A stretch of 5,520 nucleotides of DNA from Candidatus Hydrogenedentota bacterium. GTDB lineage: Bacteria; Spirochaetota; Leptospiria; Turneriellales; J094. Location: the NCBI GenBank assembly GCA_003695005.1, contig RFJE01000257.1, positions 1 to 5,520 on the forward strand, given 5' to 3'. Under the pieces are notes generated by a model, which was given only the letters and a program-made list of their open reading frames with translations, searched no databases and had not been told where the DNA came from. This document shows positions 1 through 5,489 of this stretch, in pieces. Numbering within the stretch: the first letter of the stretch is position 1; every line of letters begins with the position of its first letter. Both the position numbers and the translations under genes were made by a program.

Positions 1-312
1 GAATTTATTCGCTTTTCCGATAGCGAAACTTCCAAAGCACCACAAAAGAGCATGTCGAAAGCTCGCTTATCGGTTCGGTGCTTTAGTGGCCAGAGTGTGT
101 GGATTGCAGGCTTTCGCACTGTGACACGTGTGGAAGATGTGGTCGGCATTCCACTTTTAAAAGAAATTCCCTTTATTAATTTCCTTTTTGCAAGCACAGT
201 TTCCATATATCGCCAGAAAGAAGTTGCCATTATCTTAACCCCGATTTTAGAACCGCCGGAAACGAGTCGAGTTCCAAATCGGTATCAGCAAATTCGCTAC
301 AATGCAGAATAA
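1..312 (+). CDS. Secretin-type outer-membrane channel protein, C-terminal fragment (5' end outside window)
   Basis: The frame is open from base 1 with no start of its own, so these 103 residues are the C-terminal end of a longer protein. Residues about 30-82 carry the signature of the last part of a secretin (GspD/PilQ/InvG superfamily) domain: a glycine-led strand (GQSVWIAGF), then VGIPLLKEIPFINFLF, matching the family pattern V-P-x-L-x-x-I-P-x-x-x-x-L-F, then a hydrophobic strand ending in ILTPIL, matching the family's final L-I-x-x-T-P. Secretins form multimeric gated pores in the outer membrane for type II or III secretion, type IV pili or related export. A Met at base 52 exists, but the homology only makes sense as part of a larger protein. 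About 20 polar residues follow the domain. The subsystem cannot be assigned because the N-domains are missing. The gene ends inside the start region of the ABC ATPase, which suggests co-transcription. Confidence 0.82.
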   Translation, partial: EFIRFSDSETSKAPQKSMSKARLSVRCFSGQSVWIAGFRTVTRVEDVVGIPLLKEIPFINFLFASTVSIYRQKEVAIILTPILEPPETSRVPNRYQQIRYNAE

Positions 313-1117
313 GAAGCTTATTCACTTGCAAAATTTTTCTGTAAAAACGAAGCAGGGTGATTTTATTTTGCACAAGCTAAATTTTTCCCTTTATGAAGGC
401 GAAACCTTTGGCTTAATTGGAGAGTCCGGCAGTGGTAAATCCATGACTGCTCGTGCTATATGCTCTTTATTGCCCGAAAGTTTCTCTGTGGAAGGAAGAA
501 TCATCCGGCCAGATAATTTTGTTGCATCGATGATTTTTCAAGAGCCTTATGCTTCTTTAAATCCTTCGCTTAAAATAAAGACACAGTTAAAAGAATTGAT
601 AAAACGAAAATTATCTTTGTCCGGAAAAGAACTCAAACAGGAAGTTCGAAAATGGCTTTTTAAGGTTGGCTTAAATCCCGACGAAGTGGAGAATGCACAT
701 CCACACCAAATTTCCGGCGGGCAATGCCAACGTGTAATGATTGCTATGGCGCTTGTTAATATGCAAGGTAAAAAGTATCGTCTTTTAATTGCGGATGAAG
801 CAACTGCTTCGCTTGACCGCGAGAGTGAAAAACATATCATTCACTTACTCATGAGTTTGCAGAAAAAAGAACAATTTACAATGTTATGGATTTCGCATGA
901 TTTGTATCGCGCAAGTGAAATTTGCTCTCGTATGGCGGTGATGGTAGATGGAAAAATTTTAGAAATTTTTACAAACTCTTCCGAAGCAAAACATGAATAT
1001 ACTAAAGCTTTATTTGCATGTTCGCCAGAAAATGCGAAAACCATTGAAAGTTTACAAACAATTTCTAAAGAACTTTATGAAAAAGCAAAACAAGATGCTT
1101 TAAGACAAGTGCCATGA
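302..1117 (+). CDS. ABC transporter ATP-binding protein, oligopeptide/dipeptide/nickel (OppD/DppD-like) type
   Basis: This 271-residue cytoplasmic ATPase would power import by an inner-membrane permease. All nucleotide-binding motifs are visible: Walker A GESGSGKS (40-47), Q-loop Q80 in IFQEPYASLNP, ABC signature SGGQCQR (138-144), Walker B LLIADE (161-166), D-loop SLD (170-172) and the switch histidine H199 in ISHD. The SLNP after the Q-loop, QRVMIAMAL after the signature and the C-terminal HEYTKALFACSP (231-242, compare HPYT-ALL--P) are typical of the Opp/Dpp/Nik subfamily. The usual proline after the Walker B glutamate is alanine here (DEATASLD instead of DEPTTALD). The length is shorter than the usual 320-330 residues, lacking most of the C-terminal extension. 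The ATG overlaps the secretin gene by 11 bases and has no good ribosome binding site, so translational coupling is likely. No permease or binding-protein gene is in view and the substrate is unknown. Confidence 0.9.
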   Translation: MQNKKLIHLQNFSVKTKQGDFILHKLNFSLYEGETFGLIGESGSGKSMTARAICSLLPESFSVEGRIIRPDNFVASMIFQEPYASLNPSLKIKTQLKELIKRKLSLSGKELKQEVRKWLFKVGLNPDEVENAHPHQISGGQCQRVMIAMALVNMQGKKYRLLIADEATASLDRESEKHIIHLLMSLQKKEQFTMLWISHDLYRASEICSRMAVMVDGKILEIFTNSSEAKHEYTKALFACSPENAKTIESLQTISKELYEKAKQDALRQVP

Positions 1118-1158
1118 GAAAAAAGGAAATTATAGAAACATTAGATTAAAACCGAGAT

Positions 1159-3303
1159 ATGATATATGATACAGAAAACACAATAACGTTTGAACCGAGT
1201 TTACCACCTTGGTTTTCAAGTAGTTTAGCAATACAGGATATTGAAACTTCCGCCATTGAGGAAATTATTGAAGAAGCATTTTTAAAGTTAAAACAAAATT
1301 TTCCAAAGTACCAGGCAAGAAAAGATCAAATTCAAATGAGCAAAAATATTTTGTTATCCTTATTAAACGAAGAAGTTTTTGTTCTGGAAGCTGGTACGGG
1401 AATTGGAAAATCTTTTGCGTACTTAATTGCCGCCATGGCGTATTCATACTTAAAAGGATCTCGAGTGTTTATTAGTACGGAAACAAAAAATTTACAATTG
1501 CAGCTTGTGGAAAAAGATTTGCCACTACTTACGAACATTTTAGCGCCGAATTTTCCATTTGAAGTAGCTTATGGATCTGCAAACTATCTTTGTAAAGTTC
1601 GCTACGAAGAAACATTATTTCATGGCAAACATCTCGACTTGATTGGCGAAACAGAACTGAAAAAATTTCGTCAGTGGGCACAACAAGTATTTGATGGAGA
1701 AGGATTTGGAACACAGTTTGAGTATCCCGGAAAAATATCAGCAGAATTCTGGAAAGGAGTGTTTCGAGATTCCGATCAATGTCCCGCGGCAAAATGCTAT
1801 CACTATGAAAATTGCAATTACTATCGGGCAAAAGCAGCTTGGGAAAAAGCTCGTTTTGTTGTGGGCAATCACCATTTGCTACTGTATAACTTGCTAAACG
1901 ATAAACGAATTTTACCACCGTATGATGCGCTTATTATGGACGAAGCACATGGCTTCCAAAAAACAGCTTTTCGCGTTTTTACTTTATCCTACTCGCGAGA
2001 TTTTTTACCTGAATTTCAAAACAATGCACTGCGCCGTATAAAAGGCGAAGACCGTATCCCTGATGAAAAGTACACAGAAACAGAAGAGCTTTTCCAAAAA
2101 GCAAGTGATCATTGGCAAAGGTTTTTTTCGTTTTGGGAAGTCGAATTAAATTTAAATTTTGAAGACGATAAGCTTGTCTTAATTACAAAACCTACAGAGT
2201 ATGATAGTGTTATTTTAGAAAGCACCTTAATGGAATTACACGAACATTTAGAACAAATGCAAGAAAATACAGAAGAAGGTCCTCTGTTTAATTTTTTACG
2301 AGGTGCTACGAAAAGTGCGGAAAAAGCTCTTCGGTTTGTTCGGGCATACCAAAAAATGAAGTTTGAATCTCATGTATATTGGGCAGAGAAAAAAAATGGG
2401 AACATTCATTTAAGTACTTGTAACTTAAAAATTAACGAGGAGCTAGCGGAAAATTTTGTAGAGCCAGGTGTATGGACAAGTGCCACATTAGGATTTTGGA
2501 ATAAACAAAAAGCACCCCGATCGGTGCAGGAACTATCATCCGGAGGCTATTTTAATTATTTCATAAAAGAAGCCTTGCCTGTGCAAGAAATGGAAATTCG
2601 AAAAGAGATTTATTTTTCGCCATTTGATTATCCAAACCAAGCAGGACTATACATTCCAAAACATTTAGAGGCACCTGCTTTTGGGCAGGGTCTAGATTTA
2701 CAACGAAAATATGAAAATAAGCTTTTTGAGGAAATTCGCTATTTAACAGATTTATCTCGTGGTGGAGCATTGGTGCTCTTTACTTCGTATTACTTGCTTG
2801 AGGCTTGTGAAAAGTACTTACTGGAATTTGATTTACCAGTATTATCGCAAAGTAAATTAGGAGCAAATAATGCTTTAAAAGAGTTTAAGCAAGATCCAAA
2901 TTCGATTTTGTTAGGCACAACTTCTTTTTGGCAGGGAGTGGATATTCCAGGCGATAACTTACGGATGCTGATTATTACAAAACTCATGTTTACCCCGCCA
3001 AATGATCCTGTGTTTCAGGGAAGGTGCAAGCTAATTGAAAAGCAAGGTAAAAATTCATTTATGAGTTTATCTTTGCCAGAAGCATCTACGATGTTACGCC
3101 AAGCCTTTGGAAGACTTATTCGCAGCGAGCAAGATAAAGGGATTGTGGCCATTTTAGATAGTCGACTTCTTAAAAAAAATTACGGCCGTACTTTACTTTT
3201 AAACTTACCCCCGATTCCTCTTATGACGAGTCGGGAGAAGCTGCAAGAAATTATACAGGAAAGAAAATTTTTTACAAAGTATAGGAGTCCACAAAATGAA
3301 TGA
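1159..3303 (+). CDS. dinG: ATP-dependent DNA helicase of the DinG/XPD iron-sulfur family
   Basis: This 714-residue superfamily 2 helicase should unwind DNA 5' to 3' in repair or conflict resolution, as known for DinG and XPD. Visible motifs: a glutamine-containing motif near 54-60, Walker A EAGTGIGKS (77-85), four cysteines C145, C208, C213 and C219 with the 5- and 6-residue spacing of the DinG 4Fe-4S cluster, DEAH box 261-264, motif III SATL (441-444), motif IV ALVLFTSY (537-544), motif V TTSFWQGVDIPG (587-598) and motif VI QAFGRLIRS (648-656). There is no N-terminal exonuclease domain as in the Bacillus-type protein. About 45 residues with no recognisable domain precede the helicase core. 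The ATG at 1159 is the first start after an in-frame TAA at 1147, and its ribosome binding site is weak. The stop overlaps the Nudix gene. The paralogue YoaA is a possible alternative name; helicase identity is firm. Confidence 0.93.
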   Translation: MIYDTENTITFEPSLPPWFSSSLAIQDIETSAIEEIIEEAFLKLKQNFPKYQARKDQIQMSKNILLSLLNEEVFVLEAGTGIGKSFAYLIAAMAYSYLKGSRVFISTETKNLQLQLVEKDLPLLTNILAPNFPFEVAYGSANYLCKVRYEETLFHGKHLDLIGETELKKFRQWAQQVFDGEGFGTQFEYPGKISAEFWKGVFRDSDQCPAAKCYHYENCNYYRAKAAWEKARFVVGNHHLLLYNLLNDKRILPPYDALIMDEAHGFQKTAFRVFTLSYSRDFLPEFQNNALRRIKGEDRIPDEKYTETEELFQKASDHWQRFFSFWEVELNLNFEDDKLVLITKPTEYDSVILESTLMELHEHLEQMQENTEEGPLFNFLRGATKSAEKALRFVRAYQKMKFESHVYWAEKKNGNIHLSTCNLKINEELAENFVEPGVWTSATLGFWNKQKAPRSVQELSSGGYFNYFIKEALPVQEMEIRKEIYFSPFDYPNQAGLYIPKHLEAPAFGQGLDLQRKYENKLFEEIRYLTDLSRGGALVLFTSYYLLEACEKYLLEFDLPVLSQSKLGANNALKEFKQDPNSILLGTTSFWQGVDIPGDNLRMLIITKLMFTPPNDPVFQGRCKLIEKQGKNSFMSLSLPEASTMLRQAFGRLIRSEQDKGIVAILDSRLLKKNYGRTLLLNLPPIPLMTSREKLQEIIQERKFFTKYRSPQNE
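3283..3287 (+). promoter_or_regulatory. Ribosome binding site of the Nudix gene
   Basis: AGGAG lies inside the last codons of the helicase gene, 8 bases before the ATG at 3296. It is the strongest such site in the left block and supports that start despite the overlap with the upstream stop. Confidence 0.8.
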
Positions 3304-3742
3304 GAGCGAAACAAAAATTGCGCATGTCGCAGGCGGATTGATACTTCATTCCAAAACTGGGAAAGTGGCCATTGTAAACCAAAATGGTGATTCATGGTCT
3401 TTGCCAAAAGGACATATTGATGCAGGAGAAACAGCAGAACAAGCGGCTCGTCGGGAGATTAAGGAAGAAACAGGTATCCAGAAAGTTCAGCTCATCCAAC
3501 CACTTGGAGAATATGAAAGATACCGCATTGCACTTGGTGGCGGTGACGATAAAAGCGAGCTTAAAAAAATTCAGTTTTTTTTATTCGAGACCGACCAAGA
3601 TAAGTTACAGCCAGAAGATCCACATAATCCCGAAGCGAGATGGGTGGATCCAGAAGAAGTCGCTAGTTATCTTACTCATCCAAAAGATGCGGAATTTTAT
3701 ACAAAGGTAGCTCTTCCTGTAATAAAACGAGATTATCATTAA
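3296..3742 (+). CDS. Nudix hydrolase
   Basis: This 148-residue cytoplasmic enzyme hydrolyses a nucleoside diphosphate linked to another group, using divalent metal. The complete Nudix box G-x5-E-x7-REUxEExGU is present: G39, E45, then REIKEETGI at 53-61, with the catalytic and metal-binding glutamates E54, E57 and E58 intact. The lead-in WSLPKGHIDAGE resembles bacterial MutT and Ap4A/diadenosine polyphosphate hydrolase-like members. The acidic region around 98-120 followed by ARWVDPEEV is the usual W-x-x-x-E-E segment near the end of the fold. Substrate cannot be read from the sequence; oxidised nucleotides, dinucleoside polyphosphates or an inorganic polyphosphate type are all possible. The gene starts within the helicase stop (ATGAATGA), so the two are probably translated together. 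Confidence 0.92.
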   Translation: MNESETKIAHVAGGLILHSKTGKVAIVNQNGDSWSLPKGHIDAGETAEQAARREIKEETGIQKVQLIQPLGEYERYRIALGGGDDKSELKKIQFFLFETDQDKLQPEDPHNPEARWVDPEEVASYLTHPKDAEFYTKVALPVIKRDYH

Positions 3743-3809
3743 GTGGATTATTCTTTACACAGTCTTAACAAAAAGTTTATTTCCTTTTAACAGCAACCAA
3801 GTGGATTAT
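3741..3809 (+). repeat. 11-base direct repeat AAGTGGATTAT flanking the spacer
   Basis: Identical copies of AAGTGGATTAT lie at 3741-3751 and 3799-3809, start to start 58 bases. The first copy begins in the Nudix stop codon and the second is 33 bases before the porin-like start codon. They bracket the candidate promoter. They may be paired regulator sites or the trace of a small duplication; neither is shown by the sequence alone. Confidence 0.55.
3754..3782 (+). promoter_or_regulatory. Possible weak sigma-70-type promoter before the porin-like gene
   Basis: TTTACA (3754-3759) followed about 16-17 bases later by TTTATT/TTATTT is the best -35/-10 pair in the 99-base spacer after the Nudix gene. 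The -10 match is poor. A promoter is expected here because no overlap or coupling links the two genes and the downstream gene has its own terminator, but no hairpin terminator separates them, so read-through from the left block is also possible. Start point not determinable. Confidence 0.3.
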
Positions 3810-3830
3810 GCACACACAAAAGAATCAATA

Positions 3831-3836
3831 AAGGAG
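3831..3836 (+). promoter_or_regulatory. Ribosome binding site of the porin-like gene
   Basis: AAGGAG with a 5-base spacer to the ATG at 3842. It fixes the start, which also gives a proper signal peptide. Confidence 0.85.
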
Positions 3837-3841
3837 ACAAT

Positions 3842-4936
3842 ATGAAAAAGATAATTTCTTTTGTTGCTTTATTCCTTGCAGGCGCAATATACGCGCAAGA
3901 TGCACAGCAAGGAGATCAAGCGAAACAAGAAAAGACAACCCAACAAAAAGTAGAAAAAAAATCAGAAGCTAAATTTAAGGGGCGTATTTACGCACATTAC
4001 GAAGGCCAGTTAGAAAAAGTATCTTCGGGATCTAAAGTAAGTAAAGGGAAATTAACTAATGAATTTGAAATTTCTCGTGTTTACTTGCGCTTTACCCATA
4101 AGTTAAATGAGCATACAAAAATTCACGCTACTACCGATGTCGGTAGAGAAGATCTTGATAATGATGGGAAAAAAGATAAACTTGGTGTGTACTTAAAATA
4201 TGCTTATGCCCGCTATGGCGCTATTTCTAAAGATCAGCAAAAGGGATCTTTTGCATGGTATGTACAAGGTGGAATTTTTGCAACACCGTGGATTGAAACT
4301 TCGGATAGCTTTCGAAAATATCGTTTCGTTGTAAAAACTTCCACAGACGATTACAAGTTAGACTCGTCTGCGGATTTAGGAGTGGGTACAAAGCTTTTTT
4401 TTGCGGATAGATTGCTGACATTGGAGACAAGCTTAACAAATGGAGAAGGCTATAAAAAACCAGAAACAAACAACTATAAGAAAGTTCGGGGAATGCTCGG
4501 AATTCATCCTTCTCTTGGTTTAAAGAAAAGTAGCTTGTTTTTCTTTGGAGCCTATAACCAAACCGAAGTTAAAACGTATGATACGGTGGCTGGACCGGCT
4601 GCTCAACTTGCTTTTGGACCGGTAAGGTTACAAGTATCCTTTTTCTTAACACAACAAAATTCAAATGGAACGAAAACAGAAGGAAATGTAGCTGCCGTCT
4701 TTTTGGCTTGGTCGCTTCAAGATTTAATCGGATCACCGTTTGAATTGTTTACATCCTATAGCCGATATGATGAAAGCAAAGCCAGTGGCGATGAAACTCA
4801 AAAAATCATTGGCGGGTTAACATATCGTCCAGTTCAGAAAGTTGCTCTTTCGTTAAACTATCAGCAAAAAGAAAATACTGCTGCTAAAAAAGACTCCGAA
4901 AAAGCAATTTTCTTTAACACCGAGTTTAATTTCTAA
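3842..4936 (+). CDS. Outer-membrane beta-barrel, porin-like protein
   Basis: The 364-residue product starts with a signal peptide: MKK, a hydrophobic stretch to about residue 17, and probable cleavage after A18 (IYA-QD). A charged Gln/Lys/Glu-rich linker (about 19-44) precedes the barrel. From about 45 to the end, alternating polar and hydrophobic strands end in aromatic residues (RIYAHYEG, SRVYLRFTHKL, FAWYVQGGIF, FELFTSYSRY), with the last strand FFNTEFNF closing on the terminal Phe that acts as the barrel-assembly signal. The stretch QGGIFATPWIETSDSFRKYRF resembles the G-x-F-x-T-P-F-x-x-E segment of phosphate-selective (OprO/OprP-like) porins, so diffusion of small solutes is plausible; the substrate is unknown. 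Residues 104-112 (DLDNDGKKD) match a calcium-loop pattern. The gene has its own ribosome binding site and terminator, so it is probably a separate, well-expressed unit. Confidence 0.82.
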   Translation: MKKIISFVALFLAGAIYAQDAQQGDQAKQEKTTQQKVEKKSEAKFKGRIYAHYEGQLEKVSSGSKVSKGKLTNEFEISRVYLRFTHKLNEHTKIHATTDVGREDLDNDGKKDKLGVYLKYAYARYGAISKDQQKGSFAWYVQGGIFATPWIETSDSFRKYRFVVKTSTDDYKLDSSADLGVGTKLFFADRLLTLETSLTNGEGYKKPETNNYKKVRGMLGIHPSLGLKKSSLFFFGAYNQTEVKTYDTVAGPAAQLAFGPVRLQVSFFLTQQNSNGTKTEGNVAAVFLAWSLQDLIGSPFELFTSYSRYDESKASGDETQKIIGGLTYRPVQKVALSLNYQQKENTAAKKDSEKAIFFNTEFNF

Positions 4937-4952
4937 ATCTTTTCCTCCTTTT

Positions 4953-4979
4953 AGGGAAGCTACGAAGCTTCCCTTTTTT
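4953..4979 (+). terminator. Intrinsic terminator of the porin-like gene
   Basis: AGGGAAGCT (4953-4961) pairs perfectly over 9 bp with AGCTTCCCT (4966-4974) around the 4-base loop ACGA, followed by a six-T run (4974-4979). It starts 16 bases after the stop codon. There is no matching A-run on the left side, so it works as a terminator only for + strand transcription. Confidence 0.93.
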
Positions 4980-4992
4980 AATTTTAGCTACT

Positions 4993-5039
4993 CTATAGAG
5001 GGTTGGCGGGACATGGATGTTCCCGCCAAGCCTCTATAG
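4993..5039. repeat. 19-bp near-perfect inverted repeat, not a terminator
   Basis: The left arm CTATAGAGGGTTGGCGGGA (4993-5011) and right arm TCCCGCCAAGCCTCTATAG (5021-5039) pair at 18 of 19 positions, with one G-G mismatch, around a 9-base centre that can itself pair further (ACA with TGT). Neither side is followed by a T-run, so it is not a normal terminator. It is GC-rich in its inner half against an AT-rich background. It could be a dispersed palindromic repeat, a regulator or integration site, or the hairpin of a small RNA; the sequence does not decide. Confidence 0.75.
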
Positions 5040-5065
5040 TGATAAACATTATATCTTACGAGATT

Positions 5066-5088
5066 ATTTAGGAGGGGCCCCCTAAATA
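5066..5088. repeat. GGGGCCCC-centred imperfect palindrome
   Basis: GGGGCCCC (5074-5081) is a perfect 8-base dyad. It is extended outward by TTTAG on the left and CTAAA on the right with a two-base bulge on the left, giving roughly 20 bases of symmetry. With no loop at the centre, it suits a protein dimer site better than an RNA hairpin. It sits in the otherwise AT-rich gap between the porin-like terminator and the XRE gene. The AGGAGG at 5070-5075 is not followed by a usable start codon. Confidence 0.5.
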
Positions 5089-5151
5089 TAGGGAATAATT
5101 TAGCATATCCGGAATTCAGTATGACTCAAAGTGGCTGCCGGAAAGAATGCA

Positions 5152-5415
5152 TTACACACGCAAGATGATATGGGGATGAACTTCGAGAGCACGAGCTAGA
5201 GCAAACAGTGTGCTAAGACGCATATTCGCTTCTCCGGCTTCAATCCTTTGTAATGTGCGGACTGTAATAGCACCTCGGCAAATTTCTTCTACTTTTTCTT
5301 GTGTTAACCTTCTTTGCATACGTAAATCTTTAACGCGGTTTCCAACTAAAATTTGAAATTCATGAAAATGCATGGCGCTATATATGTCATATTCTTGACG
5401 AGATGACCACGTCAT
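5152..5415 (-). CDS. Small XRE-family helix-turn-helix transcriptional regulator
   Basis: The 87-residue product is almost entirely a Cro/C1-type DNA-binding domain. RVKDLRMQRRLTQEKVEEI (27-45) covers helices 1 and 2, TVRTLQRIEAGEANM (51-65) holds the recognition helix with the family's R-I-E-x-G, and LSTLFALARALEVHPHIIL (67-85) gives the last helices. There is no ligand, protease or oligomerisation domain. The start is uncertain. The ATG at 5415 is used here, but an in-frame ATG at 5373 would give a 73-residue protein with the domain close to its N-terminus. Neither has a recognisable ribosome binding site. Related TATATA-core motifs overlap both starts, which suggests autorepression. Such stand-alone regulators occur on mobile elements, in toxin-antitoxin or restriction-control loci, and as ordinary chromosomal repressors; no partner is proven here. 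It is convergent with the porin-like gene. Confidence 0.82.
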   Translation of the reverse strand: MTWSSRQEYDIYSAMHFHEFQILVGNRVKDLRMQRRLTQEKVEEICRGAITVRTLQRIEAGEANMRLSTLFALARALEVHPHIILRV

Positions 5416-5439
5416 ATATAACGCCGATATATATAGCGG
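5374..5439. promoter_or_regulatory. Cluster of three related operator-like motifs at the XRE gene start
   Basis: GGCGCTATATATGTC (5374-5388) is matched in inverted orientation by GTCATATATAACGCC (5411-5425), 13 of 15 positions, with 22 bases between. Directly next to it, GATATATATAGCGG (5426-5439) repeats the inverted version, sharing CGCTATATAT with the first copy when read on the minus strand. The middle copy covers the ATG at 5415 and the first copy abuts the ATG at 5373. Multiple copies around the start of a gene for a DNA-binding protein are what autoregulation looks like; binding is inferred. Confidence 0.5.
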
Positions 5440-5489
5440 TAATTAGGATTGTAACAGCAAAAATCAACCATTTTTTTCTTTTTGGTCAT
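5387..5489 (-). other. Possible tiny hydrophobic peptide ORF interrupted at a 7-base homopolymer
   Basis: Reading the minus strand from the ATG at 5489 gives M-T-K-K-K-K and then, at a run of seven A (5471-5477 on the + strand as T), the frame continues as a polar 25-residue peptide whose stop overlaps the XRE ATG at 5415 as ATGA. If one base of the run is skipped, the reading becomes WLIFAVTILITAIYIGVIY, a credible membrane helix after a lysine cluster, ending at 5387 after 33 residues. No ribosome binding site is visible, and AT-rich DNA often gives hydrophobic chance reading frames. It could be a phase-variable small membrane protein, a broken gene, or nothing. Confidence 0.22.
5440..5467 (-). 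promoter_or_regulatory. Possible promoter of the XRE gene
   Basis: Read on the minus strand, TTGATT (5462-5467) and TAATTA (5440-5445) are separated by 16 bases, a moderate sigma-70-type match. Transcription would then begin inside the operator-like cluster, a few bases before the ATG at 5415, giving a nearly leaderless mRNA. TACAAT at 5448-5453 is an alternative -10 with no good -35. Confidence 0.3.

Noticed and set aside
1529..1918. 129-residue minus-strand frame inside the helicase gene
   Set aside because: It is a shadow of the helicase coding sequence, which has all family motifs on the + strand; the antisense product shows no known domain.
3563..3582. A7 and T8 runs close together in the Nudix gene as a phase-variation switch
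   Set aside because: The frame is intact and similar runs (for example A8 at 3172-3179) occur through this AT-rich DNA, so nothing marks them as special.
4991..5041. The 19-bp inverted repeat as a second terminator
   Set aside because: Neither flank carries a T-run in the direction of transcription, and a full terminator already exists at 4953-4979.
5070..5075. AGGAGG as a ribosome binding site for a + strand gene
   Set aside because: No ATG, GTG or TTG start follows at usable distance; it is part of the GC palindrome.
5121..5168. Fifteen-codon + strand frame from ATG 5121
   Set aside because: Too short, no ribosome binding site, no recognisable product, and it overlaps the end of the XRE gene.
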